A DNA stretch of 64,000 bases from positions 1 through 64,000 of the forward strand of contig PBYF01000091.1 of NCBI GenBank assembly GCA_002729515.1, written 5' to 3'. The DNA is from Deltaproteobacteria bacterium (GTDB lineage: Bacteria > Myxococcota_A > UBA9160 > SMWR01). The translations under genes were made by a program, and so were the position numbers. Below the pieces are notes generated by a model. It did not search any database. It was not told the DNA's origin and saw only the letters and a list, made by a program, of their open reading frames with translations. Positions 49,653 through 57,868 of the stretch are shown in pieces (position 1 is the stretch's first letter; each line of letters opens with the position of its first letter).

Positions 49653-50984
49653 GTGTTGCGAGCGTGGCAGGGGTCGTGTGCCGGGCTCGGGGTGATGTTT
49701 TTGGTCGGGACGGCGGGTGCCGGCTCCTTGGAATTGGCAAGTGCCGCCCCGGTTGTGAGCAATCAGGTTATGAGCCAGGGAGAGTGGGCCCGGCGGCTCG
49801 TCAGCGTGCTCGAACTCGAGCGCGCACTGCCGCCGGAGCCCCAGCCCTCCGATTTGAGCGGGCTCCTCTGCCCGGACCAGGCCGAGATCCGGATCGGTGC
49901 GGGCAGGCGCAGCCTTCCGGCTGGCGAAAGCTTCTCTGCGGTTGCGCATCCCGGGGCGCCGAGTCGTCCGCAGCGGCCCGTCCGGGTCGTACTGCGCGTG
50001 CCGGTCACCGCGCTCTACCAGCTCACGGTGACGGGCGCTGGCCGCCAGCGCTGGCTGATCGACGGTCACCCGGTGGGCCATCTCGACCTCTCGGTGCTCG
50101 GCGCAGCGCAGGCCGGCGGTGTGGTCCCGCTGCGCGCGGGGCCGCATGAGGTCTCTGGCTACCTGGCGGGTCGGGCGCGCGTCGATCGTGTGGAACTCGC
50201 CGCCCACCACACCCTGTGCATTGCCCCGGCCGATGGTTGGCACGCTTCGCGCGCGCTTCGCTACGGCGCCTTTGCCCGCACCCTGGTTCGCAGTTTCGAC
50301 CTCGACCGGCGGCTTCCGGTGATCGCCGAAGAGACGTTCCGGGTCGAGGGCGAACACTTCGATGGGGCCTCGGAAATCGTTGCGGGGGTTCCCTCTGGCC
50401 TCGGGGGCGGAGGCAGCGCGGGGGTTCCCTCTGGCCTCGGGAGCCCTGCCTCGGGAGGCGGCTGGGCCGAGGCTGCATCGAGCCCTGAAGAGTTCACGTG
50501 GAGCATCTGGTTGGATGAGCCGCGCGTCGTGACACTTCGTGCACGCACACGCGGCACGCCGGAACAGTTCTGGAGCATCGACGGCCGCTACCGCGCCACA
50601 CTGCAGCCCGACGCGTTTCCGGGGCTATTCACCTGGAATCGCGTATTCACGCTGCCACTTTCGGCCGGGCGCCACGTGGTCCGTGCGCGGGTCGCGCCGG
50701 GTACTGCCATAGACCTTGTCGAGATGGTTCCGCATCGCTCGACCGACGCGGATTACGCGCGCGTCTTGATGGGTTTGGGATTTCGCGGCGATGTGCCGGC
50801 GACTCCGATGACCCGAGCCCGGGTTCGCGCCGAGCTGACCGGCGCGTCCTTCGGACGGCTCACCCAGGGCTTCTGGCGCAAACTCGCCGGCGACCGACGG
50901 GACCACCCGCTGGTGCTAGTCGATCTCGAACCTCAACGGGCGACCTCCGGTCCGCTCGCGCCCCTGTTGCCCGGGGAGTTCTGA
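49653..50984 (+). CDS. Exported protein of unknown function with three repeated helical motifs
   Basis: 443 residues, GTG start, N-terminal signal peptide (about 1-31, ending ASAAP). No known family recognised. Three segments resemble each other: EWARRLVSVLELERALP near residue 48, FARTLVRSFDLDRRLP near 209 and YARVLMGLGFRGDVP near 369. The third is followed by TRARVRAELTGASF, which recalls S-layer-homology-like layout but lacks its full signature. Between are beta-rich stretches (QRWLIDGHPVGHLDLS, FTWSIWLDEPRVVTLRARTR). A 36-bp local duplication gives two GVPSGLG segments. It is adjacent to a beta-barrel gene, 2 bases away, so the pair is probably co-expressed. Confidence 0.7.
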   Translation: MLRAWQGSCAGLGVMFLVGTAGAGSLELASAAPVVSNQVMSQGEWARRLVSVLELERALPPEPQPSDLSGLLCPDQAEIRIGAGRRSLPAGESFSAVAHPGAPSRPQRPVRVVLRVPVTALYQLTVTGAGRQRWLIDGHPVGHLDLSVLGAAQAGGVVPLRAGPHEVSGYLAGRARVDRVELAAHHTLCIAPADGWHASRALRYGAFARTLVRSFDLDRRLPVIAEETFRVEGEHFDGASEIVAGVPSGLGGGGSAGVPSGLGSPASGGGWAEAASSPEEFTWSIWLDEPRVVTLRARTRGTPEQFWSIDGRYRATLQPDAFPGLFTWNRVFTLPLSAGRHVVRARVAPGTAIDLVEMVPHRSTDADYARVLMGLGFRGDVPATPMTRARVRAELTGASFGRLTQGFWRKLAGDRRDHPLVLVDLEPQRATSGPLAPLLPGEF

Positions 50985-50986
50985 TC

Positions 50987-52165
50987 GTGGGGTACGCGTT
51001 TTGCCGGTGGGTCGTCTTGCTCCTCGTGGTCTGCCCGGGGTTGGCTGCAGCGGAAGGCGAGCGGGCCGACTTCTGGTGGTCGCCGTCGCTGCGTGTCTCG
51101 ACGGTCATCGATGACAACGTTTTCTTCGAAGACGGCGAGGGAGAGGGGAGCGCCGGCTTCTGGTTGGCCCCGCGCGTCGAGGCCGGTTACCGCGGCGCCG
51201 CCCTGGAGGTGGGCGCAGACGTCGGAGTCGACGTCCGGCGTTACCTGGACGGTGGTTCGCAGCTATCCGACGAGTTCTACCGCGTCCTGGGCTGGGCCGA
51301 ACTGGGCATCGCCCCGGGCTGGAGTCTACGGGTGGCGGATGCATACGTGCCGCAGCCGGCCGTGCTCGGGTTTCCGGATGATGACGGACAGAATCTGGTA
51401 CAGACGAATCGCGCCGACGCAGAGCTGCGCTGGTGGCGGGAGTTGGCCGGCGGGCAGGCGACGCTCACGGCGGGGATCGTGGGCACCCACTTCCTGACCG
51501 GCAAGTACACGGAATGGGCTCCCGTGAGCGGCGGCTTCGTGCTCGACCCGAGCGTCGAGGCCGACTACTTCCAGGGCCTGGGCTTTGCCCAGATCGAGGT
51601 TCCGCTCGGAGAGCGCACTGCGATCTGGGGCCGCTGGCAGGCCTCCTACCGAGATTTCGATGCCCTCCCGGCTGCGGATCACGCCAACTTTTCGATGTTT
51701 GCGGGCGTTCGCTCGGGTCGCTGGAGGGGTGTCGAAATCGAACTCTCGGGTGCAGCCGGTGCAATCGCCTTCGAAAGACTGGGCACGGAGCTGCGCGCGC
51801 TGGCCCGGGCACGGGTGTTGCGCCGTTTCGAGAGCGGGTTCTCGGTCTGGGCATCGGGGGGGTTTTCCCACTCACCCGATCTCTCTGGGGACGAACTCGA
51901 GGAGGCCGTCGCCGAGATCGGTCTCGAGCAGCTTTTCGGCAGTGCCACCGCCGTCAGCCTTCGGATCGACTGGACCCGCGTCGACGGCGGTTTTCAGGTC
52001 GGTGGCGTGAATGTTTTTGGTGCCGCCGAACTGCAGTTGAGGCGACAGCTGACGCGCCGACTCCAAGTGGGTCTGCGCTATCGCCACTGGCGCAATGTCG
52101 GCGCATTCACAGCGGACGACTTCTCCCAGAACCGCATCAACATCGAATTCGGCCTTCGCCTCTAG
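50987..52165 (+). CDS. Outer-membrane beta-barrel protein
   Basis: 392 residues, GTG start. Signal peptide about 1-22 (VVLLLVVCPGLAAAEG). The mature part is a run of alternating hydrophobic strands (ADFWWSPSLRVSTVIDDNVF, FGSATAVSLRIDWTRVDGGF, LQVGLRYRHWRNVGAFTADD) and ends INIEFGLRL, as expected of a transmembrane barrel of about 14-18 strands. No enzyme motif is visible. It likely forms the outer-membrane partner of the preceding exported protein. Confidence 0.78.
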   Translation: MGYAFCRWVVLLLVVCPGLAAAEGERADFWWSPSLRVSTVIDDNVFFEDGEGEGSAGFWLAPRVEAGYRGAALEVGADVGVDVRRYLDGGSQLSDEFYRVLGWAELGIAPGWSLRVADAYVPQPAVLGFPDDDGQNLVQTNRADAELRWWRELAGGQATLTAGIVGTHFLTGKYTEWAPVSGGFVLDPSVEADYFQGLGFAQIEVPLGERTAIWGRWQASYRDFDALPAADHANFSMFAGVRSGRWRGVEIELSGAAGAIAFERLGTELRALARARVLRRFESGFSVWASGGFSHSPDLSGDELEEAVAEIGLEQLFGSATAVSLRIDWTRVDGGFQVGGVNVFGAAELQLRRQLTRRLQVGLRYRHWRNVGAFTADDFSQNRINIEFGLRL

Positions 52166-52398
52166 TGCGTCTGCCACCGCCGCACCGTCGATCACGGGGT
52201 TGGGACCAACGCAAGAGCTTCGACTGGCGAAGCACTTTGAGCCGTTAGACGTCGGAACAAACGCTGTTGGTTCGGAGTCGTTTTGGTGGTTGCGCCGATC
52301 CCTTGGAAGATCCATCCTCTCTTTAGGGGGTGGAGCCCAGGCTCCCACAAGCGGCTGTAGAATCCGACCGTTGGGCGAAGCTGACTTGGAGGATCGTG

Positions 52399-52632
52399 AT
52401 GAAGTCCCTCATTCTGGCGATCGTTCGCTCGTTGGTGGACCAGCCTGATCAGGTTCAGATCAAGGAAGTGGTGGGCGAGCACGCGCACGTTCTCGAGCTG
52501 CGGGTCGCCAAGGAAGACCTGGGAAAGGTCATCGGCAAGGGTGGGGCACACGCCACGGCCATCCGAACGCTCATGGCCGCGACCAGCGGCAAGGAAAAGA
52601 AGCGTTACATCCTCGAGATCATCGAGGACTGA
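52399..52632 (+). CDS. khpA: KH-domain RNA-binding protein KhpA
   Basis: 77 residues from the ATG at 52399 after TTGGAGGATCGTG. A single type II KH domain with VIGKGGAHATAIRTLMAA carrying the GxxG loop, starting MKSLILAIVRSLVDQPDQVQ. KhpA/KhpB pairs bind many RNAs and affect cell elongation. No rpsP, rimM or khpB gene is adjacent here. A GTGGAGCC/GGCTCCCAC hairpin (52330-52348) lies upstream. Confidence 0.93.
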   Translation: MKSLILAIVRSLVDQPDQVQIKEVVGEHAHVLELRVAKEDLGKVIGKGGAHATAIRTLMAATSGKEKKRYILEIIED

Positions 52633-52874
52633 TCGGACTGCCGTGACGAGGGTGCGGTGCTCACGGATCCGAGCACCATTCCGAACTTGCGGAGTACGGT
52701 TTGGTAACGCGGGTGCCGGCTGCGTTCCTGCGGCCGTTGCGTCCGTTGCGGCCGTTGCGTCCGGAATCCGGAGTGTTGCCGTGACGGCTGCACATTGTGA
52801 TCTACGGCACGTTCTTTGCGATTCCGGGTCGTGTCGTTGCGGGCCTGTCCGCGGCGCGTATCGGGAGATCGCGT
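52633..52874. other. Intergenic region with an 18-bp direct repeat
   Basis: The 240 bases between khpA and the TPR gene contain GCGGCCGTTGCGTCC twice (52730-52744 and 52748-52762). No gene, terminator or promoter was recognised with confidence. Confidence 0.5.
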
Positions 52875-53375
52875 ATGGAAAAAACCACCTCTGCGGAAGA
52901 GTATTTCCGGGTGGGATGTGGGCATCTCGAAGCGGATCGCCCGTCCGCTGCACTCGAGCAGTTTAGGACGGCACAAAGGATCGATCCCACCAACGCGTGC
53001 TTTCGTTCCTATTACGGCCTCTGTCTGGGGCTGGCGGAGCGTCGCTTCGATCGGGCGCTCGAACTGTGTCGCTCGGCAGCAAGGGAGGAGTTCTTCAATC
53101 CTCTCCTCTACCACAACCTGGCCCGCGTCCACCTGGCATTCGGATTCAAGGCCGAAGCCATTCGCTACCTGAACCGCGGTTTGATGCTCGATCCCGCCTG
53201 CGAACCGCTGGTACAGGAGTTGTGCGGGCTCGGCGTGCGCCGCGGACCGGTGTTGCGTTTCCTGCGCCGTGGGAATCGGGTCAATCGCTGGCTCGGAAGG
53301 CTCCGAGACTGGGCGCGTGGGCGCGGCACACCCCTCGTGCGCTTCGGGATCTCGGGGTCTGCTTCGGCGAGGTGA
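52875..53375 (+). CDS. TPR-repeat protein
   Basis: 166 residues from ATG at 52875. Two to three tetratricopeptide-like repeats are visible: AEEYFRVGCGHLEADRPSAA, FDRALELCRSAAREEFFNPL and FKAEAIRYLNRGLMLDPACE, with the LDP/IDP turns typical of TPRs. The C-terminal 50 residues are Arg-rich (RRGPVLRFLRRGNRVNRWLG). No signal peptide is apparent, so it is probably cytoplasmic, possibly nucleic-acid associated. An in-frame upstream start at 52797 adds an unlikely leader. Confidence 0.7.
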   Translation: MEKTTSAEEYFRVGCGHLEADRPSAALEQFRTAQRIDPTNACFRSYYGLCLGLAERRFDRALELCRSAAREEFFNPLLYHNLARVHLAFGFKAEAIRYLNRGLMLDPACEPLVQELCGLGVRRGPVLRFLRRGNRVNRWLGRLRDWARGRGTPLVRFGISGSASAR

Positions 53376-53405
53376 GCTGACGGCCGAGCCGTTTTCTCGC
53401 GCTGG

Positions 53406-53434
53406 TTGACTTTGGCGGTGCATCGCAGTATTGA
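53406..53434 (+). promoter_or_regulatory. Sigma-70-type promoter of the bS22-like gene
   Basis: TTGACT (53406-53411), a 17-base spacer and TATTGA (53429-53434). Transcription would start about 53441, leaving 38 bases before the GTG at 53479, with AGGTGG at 53461 as a ribosome site. Confidence 0.55.
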
Positions 53435-53478
53435 AACGCCTCGATTCGATCTTTCTTGCGAGGTGGATTCTGGGCAAC

Positions 53479-53562
53479 GTGATCAAGAAACGGCGCAAGA
53501 AGATGCGCAAGCACAAGAAGCGGAAACTGCTTCGCCGCGCGCGCCACAAGCGCAAGCGCTGA
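53479..53562 (+). CDS. bS22-like / AURKAIP1-COX24-domain mini ribosomal protein
   Basis: A 27-residue, extremely basic product from GTG: VIKKRRKKMRKHKKRKLLRR then ARHKRKR. The KKRRKKMRKHK...LLRR.RHK pattern is that of the AURKAIP1/COX24 domain, known as ribosomal protein bS22 in actinobacteria and mS38 in mitochondria. It would bind the small subunit near the decoding centre. A TTG at 53431 in the same frame would give 43 residues but lies upstream of the inferred transcript start. The gene is too short for ordinary length filters. Confidence 0.75.
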   Translation: MIKKRRKKMRKHKKRKLLRRARHKRKR

Positions 53563-53983
53563 TTCCGAACGAGACCGCTTTTCTTCTTTAAACCCGATAG
53601 GTTGCCGGCAAGTACGGAGCGTGCCTCCAGGCCTGCAAAAGGCCCGGTTTGCCGCGAAAACGGCCGCTCGTCCGGAGTCGCCATTCGACGCATCTTCGGT
53701 TCGCCATCCGCAAGATGTGGGCGCATCGTCTTGATTTTTTGGGTTTGTACCTTGACAAGCATAAAAAAACGGCGATACGGTCAGTCGCAACAGTGGCTCT
53801 AGCACCGCGAATTCGAAGGAGAACGAAGGCAGATCGCCTTCAAGTCACACAAGCCAGTCTCCGATAGGGGGCGAGAGCAACTCGGCCGCGCAAGTTGGCG
53901 GCTTCCCGGGCAGGTGCCCGAATGGCTCATGGATGTGTGGTTACGTGGCGCTCGGGTCCACGACAAGGGGGGAAACCCAAGGT
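53563..53983. other. Intergenic region with the histone-like gene promoter
   Basis: 421 bases. An AGGCCT/AGGCC hairpin (53629-53644) might end the bS22 transcript but has no T tract. A TTGACA at 53752-53757 is followed 18 bases later by TACGGT (53776-53781), in an A-rich stretch that stands out from the GC-rich surroundings, and is the likely promoter for the histone-like gene. The leader would then be about 195 bases long, and no structured element was recognised in it. Confidence 0.5.
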
Positions 53984-54373
53984 ATGGCAGCTCGACGAAA
54001 GAAGAAGGCGACAAAGAAGGCCACTCGCAAGAAGGCTGGCCGCAAGAAGGCCACTCGCAAGAAGGCCGGCCGCAAGAAGGCGACGCGCAAGAAGGCTCGC
54101 CGGAAGAAGGCCACGCGCAAGAAGGCCACGCGCAAGAAGGCCGGTCGGAAGAAGGCCGGTCGGAAGAAGGCTGGTCGCAAGAAGGCCGGCCGGAAGAAGG
54201 CTGGTCGCAAGAAGGCCGGTCGGAAGAAGGCTGGCCGCAAGAAGGCCACCCGCAAGAAGAAGGCCGGCCGCAAGAAGGCCGGTCGCAAGAAGGCTGGCCG
54301 GAAGAAGGCTGGTCGCAAGAAGGCTGGTCGCAAGAAGGCGACTCGCAAGAAGGCTCGCCGCAAGAAGAAGTAG
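53984..54373 (+). CDS. Histone H1-like Lys/Arg repeat DNA-binding protein
   Basis: 129 residues from ATG at 53984. After MAARRKKKATKKATRKK, almost the whole protein is an imperfect five-residue repeat of the form (K)AGRK or (K)ATRK, about two dozen units, encoded by a 15-bp unit AAGGCCGGCCGCAAG. There is no folded domain. It matches the histone H1-like/Hc1-type proteins of high-GC bacteria that compact DNA. Copy number of the 15-bp unit is likely to vary. Its own promoter and a strong terminator make it a single-gene transcript. Confidence 0.82.
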   Translation: MAARRKKKATKKATRKKAGRKKATRKKAGRKKATRKKARRKKATRKKATRKKAGRKKAGRKKAGRKKAGRKKAGRKKAGRKKAGRKKATRKKKAGRKKAGRKKAGRKKAGRKKAGRKKATRKKARRKKK

Positions 54374-54420
54374 GCCTCGGGCCAACGGCGATCGATCTTC
54401 TTTTCGAGAAGGTCGCAGGA

Positions 54421-54457
54421 CCCCGGCCGGCGTTTTGTCGGCCGGGGTTTCCTTCTT
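54421..54457 (+). terminator. Rho-independent terminator of the histone-like gene
   Basis: Perfect 9-bp stem CCCCGGCCG (54421-54429) with CGGCCGGGG (54439-54447), loop GCGTTTTGT, followed by TTTCCTTCTTT. It lies 48 bases after the stop codon. Confidence 0.93.
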
Positions 54458-54529
54458 TGGGCGGGGCGCTACGCTGCTCCGGCTTCCGTCCAACCCCGTG
54501 TATTCCCCCGGGGAAAGGTGAGGTTCCGC

Positions 54530-54739
54530 ATGGCGCGTATTACAGTCGAAGACTGCACCCGGGCTGTCCCCAACCGCTTCCACCTGGTGCAGATGGCATC
54601 CATACGCACCAAGCAGCTGAAGAAGGGCGCTCACGCGCTGCTCCAGACCGAGGAAAACAAGGAGGTGGTGGTGGCGCTGCGGGAGATCGCGGCGGGCTAC
54701 GTCCAGCCCGACTATCCCTCCGAAGAACCTGCGGAATAG
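54530..54739 (+). CDS. rpoZ: RNA polymerase omega subunit
   Basis: 69 residues from the ATG at 54530 (GTG at 54518 adds four residues). [20 protein letters not shown] and [20 protein letters not shown] are characteristic of omega, followed by [16 protein letters not shown]. It aids beta-prime folding and ppGpp binding in many bacteria. GGGGAAAGGTGAGG lies upstream. Unusually it is not next to gmk or spoT in this window. Confidence 0.93.
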   Translation: MARITVEDCTRAVPNRFHLVQMASIRTKQLKKGAHALLQTEENKEVVVALREIAAGYVQPDYPSEEPAE

Positions 54740-54742
54740 GGG

Positions 54743-56047
54743 CTAGCCGACTACCTGGATCGGGAGCTCGAAGGCGACCGTCGTCCCGCGGCCGATCTCA
54801 CTCGAGAGCGAGAGTTCGCCATCGAGCAACTCGACGAGTTCTCGAACCAGGGTCAGGCCGAGACCAGCGCCGCTGTAGCGCGGTGACGAGCCCTCATCGA
54901 CCTGGAAGAAGTGGTCGAACACCGAGACCTGGTCGTCCTGGGCGATGCCGATTCCCGTGTCCGATACCTCGCAGTAGAGGCGGTCTTTCTCCGCGCGGGC
55001 ACGGATCGTCACCTTGCCTGCTGGCGTGAACTTCACCGCGTTCTCGAGCAGCAGGAAGACCAACTGGTTGATCTTGGCCAGGTCGGACCGGATGTTGGGG
55101 AAGGGCTCGACGATTTCCTGCTCGACCTCGAGCGGTTTGCGTGAGGCCGCGTCCTGGACGCTGAAGATCGCCTCGTCCACGGCGTCGCGGAAATTGATCT
55201 CCTGGAGTTCTACGGGCATCTCGCCCTGCTTGACGCGCCAGAGGTCGAGGATGTTCTGGAGCGTGCGCAGGAACCCCGTTCCGTCGTCCAGGGCGCAGCG
55301 CAGGCTCTCCTTCGAGTTCTCGGCCAGGGCCTCGTTTTCGTTGGTCAGGACGGAGATGATCGTTTCGATGATTCCGTTGAGCGGCGTGCGGAGTTCCCGC
55401 GACATTCTCTCGATGAAGTCGCTCTTGAGATTTTCGACCTGGCTCAGTCGTTCCTTGCTCCGCAGCAGTTCGATGTCCTGGGCGAAGAGCGCTTCGGAGA
55501 GCTTCAGGATTTCCTCGCCCTTCTGCTCGAACCCCCACTGGGTGCGGCCGATCTGTTTCTCGAGTTGCTGGAAGCGGGTCGTCAGGTAGGCGTGGTCGAA
55601 ATGCAGAGCGAGCCCCTCGGCCAGCTGGGCCAAGGCTTGCTGGCGGGGGGTGTCGATCGACTCGGGCGAGGCGACTGCAAGAACGCCGTAGATTCGCTCC
55701 TCGAAGAGAAGAGGGTGCATCACGATGCCACCGCTGGCGCACTCACCGAGCGCGGGCTCGGCGGCGAAGGCGCCGGCCTGCCGCGTCTCCAGGGTTTCCC
55801 GCACCCGGGGCATCAGGGACTCCGCCGCGTCCCGGGCAGCCTGGGCCGACGTGAAGCCGGCCGCCGACCGGAGCTGCGTTTCCGATTGCGGCGCGTCGGC
55901 GCCAGCCGGCGACGCGAAGAGAATCGCGAGACCCCCCCCAGTTGCGTCCAGCGCGGCAGCGGTCGCCGCACGAGTCGCCTCGGCGAGGCGCTGCATTCGC
56001 GGGTTCCGGGTGGCCGGTGCACTGCCGTTCCTGGCTCTCGAGCTCAA
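54743..56047 (-). CDS. GAF-domain histidine-kinase-like protein lacking the phospho-acceptor His
   Basis: 434 residues, minus strand. A GAF-like N-terminal domain (about 15-165, with GGIVMHPLLFEERIYGVLAV) leads into a coiled coil, then a HisKA-type dimerisation segment KSDFIERMSRELRTPLNGII and an HATPase domain with N box LLLENAVKFTP, G1 DTGIGIAQDD and G2 GAGLGLTLVRELV. At the acceptor position the usual His (SHELRTPL) is Arg217, codon CGG at 55397-55399. ATP-binding residues look intact, so this is a pseudo-kinase for autophosphorylation or a regulator of a partner kinase. No response-regulator gene is adjacent. pilT is 24 bases upstream on the same strand, so they may be co-transcribed. Confidence 0.85.
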   Translation of the reverse strand: MSSRARNGSAPATRNPRMQRLAEATRAATAAALDATGGGLAILFASPAGADAPQSETQLRSAAGFTSAQAARDAAESLMPRVRETLETRQAGAFAAEPALGECASGGIVMHPLLFEERIYGVLAVASPESIDTPRQQALAQLAEGLALHFDHAYLTTRFQQLEKQIGRTQWGFEQKGEEILKLSEALFAQDIELLRSKERLSQVENLKSDFIERMSRELRTPLNGIIETIISVLTNENEALAENSKESLRCALDDGTGFLRTLQNILDLWRVKQGEMPVELQEINFRDAVDEAIFSVQDAASRKPLEVEQEIVEPFPNIRSDLAKINQLVFLLLENAVKFTPAGKVTIRARAEKDRLYCEVSDTGIGIAQDDQVSVFDHFFQVDEGSSPRYSGAGLGLTLVRELVELLDGELSLSSEIGRGTTVAFELPIQVVG

Positions 56048-56071
56048 AAGCGCCTCCGCACGGCCCAGCAG

Positions 56072-57211
56072 CTAGAAGCGTTCGTCCGACTCGATCTCGA
56101 ACGGACCGAGCACGCGCTCTTCGTCTGCGGACGCTTCCGGATCCACACCCTCGAGGGCGATCTTCGTCTTGAAGTCGGCAGGATTCGATGCCGCCGAGAG
56201 CGCGGTATCGACGGAAATCTTGCTGGCCCGGACCAGGTCGATCAGGTGCTGATCGAAGGTCTGCATCGACTCGCCGCGGGTCATGTACTCGGCGATCTCA
56301 CTGGTCTTTGCTGGATCCTTGATGCACTCGCGGATGCTCCGCGTCGTGCGCATGATCTCCACCGCGGGAACGCGGGCGATCTGTTTCTTCGTGGGGAGGA
56401 GCCGCAACGATACGATCGCCTGGAGGTTTTCGGCGAGCCGCGAACGGACGTTCTGCTGCTCCTCGGGGGGGAAGAAGGAGACGAGGCGGTGGATGGTCGC
56501 CGAGACGTCACTGGTGTGAATCGACGAGTACACGATATGGCCCGTTTCGGCGGCCTTGAGAGAGGTGTCGACCGTCTCCAGATCCCGCATCTCCCCGACC
56601 ATGATGACGTCCGGATCCTGGCGCAGAGCGGAGTGCAGGGCGTCCGGGAAGGACGCGGTGTCCGTTCCGATCTCTCGCTGGGTGATGATGCTCTTGTCGT
56701 GGGTGAAAACGAACTCGATCGGATCTTCGATCGTGACGATCTTGGCCTTTCGGTTCTTGTTGATGTCTTCGATCAACGTGGCCAGCGTCGTGGACTTGCC
56801 CATGCCTGTCGCACCGGTCACCAGGACGTAGCCGCGTTGCAGCTGGGTGAGGTCGCGCAGTGCAGCCGGAAGATTCAGCTTCTCCATGCTGCGGACCTGG
56901 AGCGGGATGACGCGGAGAACGATGTTGTAGAAACGGCGTTGGCGGGAGATGTTGACGCGGAAACGGCCCTCTCCGGGAAGCTCGAACGCGAGATCGATCT
57001 CGTTGAAGTCTTCGTCCAGACTGCGTGGCTCGGATTCCAGGAGCGTCCGGGCGATGGCCTCGGTGTCCTTCGCGGTGAGCACCTTGTAGCGCAGTTCGAC
57101 CAGGTCGCCGTGGAACCGGTAGAGGGGCAGGTAGCCCACCTGGAAGTGGACGTCGGATGCACCCTTCTCGATGCCGAGCCGCAACAGTCGGTAGAGCTTC
57201 TCCCGTTCCAT
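56072..57211 (-). CDS. pilT: PilT/PilU-type pilus retraction ATPase
   Basis: 379 residues, ATG at 57211. Type IV pilus retraction motor in the cytoplasm. N-terminal ASDVHFQVGYLPLYRFHGDL, Walker A GATGMGKSTTLATLIEDI, Asp box QREIGTDTASFPDALHSALR, Walker B VIMVGEMRD and the His box ETGHIVYSSIHTSDV are in order. The C-terminal GESMQTFDQHLIDLVRASKI resembles PilU members. No other pilus genes occur in the window. Confidence 0.93.
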   Translation of the reverse strand: MEREKLYRLLRLGIEKGASDVHFQVGYLPLYRFHGDLVELRYKVLTAKDTEAIARTLLESEPRSLDEDFNEIDLAFELPGEGRFRVNISRQRRFYNIVLRVIPLQVRSMEKLNLPAALRDLTQLQRGYVLVTGATGMGKSTTLATLIEDINKNRKAKIVTIEDPIEFVFTHDKSIITQREIGTDTASFPDALHSALRQDPDVIMVGEMRDLETVDTSLKAAETGHIVYSSIHTSDVSATIHRLVSFFPPEEQQNVRSRLAENLQAIVSLRLLPTKKQIARVPAVEIMRTTRSIRECIKDPAKTSEIAEYMTRGESMQTFDQHLIDLVRASKISVDTALSAASNPADFKTKIALEGVDPEASADEERVLGPFEIESDERF

Positions 57212-57351
57212 CGCTCGGGGACCCCCGCTCTTGGGTATCGGCGACCGGGGGGGCCTCTTGACCGAATCCGTGGGCGAAGCGGAGTTTCAATGGGTGTGTG
57301 ACGGGCTCGGCTACACTCATGGACCCGTATCGTCAAGGGAGACTGAACGGC

Positions 57352-57855
57352 TTGCGTCCTCACGCGAATAGATGCTTCCGCCGGTTCGTTCCGGTCCTGG
57401 GGGCGGCTGCCCTGGTTGCGGGGGTCGCGGCGGCGGAGCCGGACACCGGAGGTTCGGTTCCGCTCCAACAGCTGCTGAAGCTTCCGGCGGGTGCGGCGAG
57501 CGGGGTGAGCCTCGGAAAGCGGGGAGGGCACACCCGGTCGGAGTGGGAGGAACTCTTTCGCAAGGCCCGCCAGGACCACGAGAAGGCCGAGGCCAGCCTC
57601 GTGGCGACGCGCACAGCGCTCGAGAAAAAGGCGGCCACCGAGGGCGGACAATGGCGTGTATCGGCTCCGGGTTTCGGCACCGCGGCGTCGGCGGAGGGTG
57701 CGGATACCCCGCTCGACTACCATTTGACCCAGGAACTGCGGCGCAACCGCGAGGAGGTGGCGCGCAGCGAACGGAAGATTCAGGACCTGGAGGTCGAGGC
57801 GAACCTGGCCGGCGTACCCCCGGATTGGCGGGGCGAGCCCGAGGTGCCCGAGTGA
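57352..57855 (+). CDS. Exported protein of unknown function
   Basis: 167 residues from a TTG at 57352, chosen because AAGGGAGA lies nine bases upstream and the product then begins with a well-formed signal peptide (MRPHANRCFRRFVPVLGAAA, cleavage likely after GVAAA). Alternatives are ATG 57319 and GTG 57298. The mature part has two Arg/Glu-rich helical stretches (EWEELFRKARQDHEKAEASL, LTQELRRNREEVARSERKIQ), likely coiled coil, and ends with PPDWRGEPEVPE. No family recognised. Confidence 0.6.
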   Translation: MRPHANRCFRRFVPVLGAAALVAGVAAAEPDTGGSVPLQQLLKLPAGAASGVSLGKRGGHTRSEWEELFRKARQDHEKAEASLVATRTALEKKAATEGGQWRVSAPGFGTAASAEGADTPLDYHLTQELRRNREEVARSERKIQDLEVEANLAGVPPDWRGEPEVPE

Positions 57856-57868
57856 ACTGCGCCGGTTC

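Noticed and set aside
53914-55029. 371-codon frame overlapping the histone-like gene
   Set aside because: It is a by-product of the 15-bp repeat, which stays open in several frames. Its product is a Gly/Gln/Glu-rich repeat with no ribosome site, and it runs through rpoZ.
55565-57301. 578-codon plus-strand frame opposite the kinase-like gene and pilT
   Set aside because: The minus-strand genes have full motif sets. The plus frame shows no recognisable domain.
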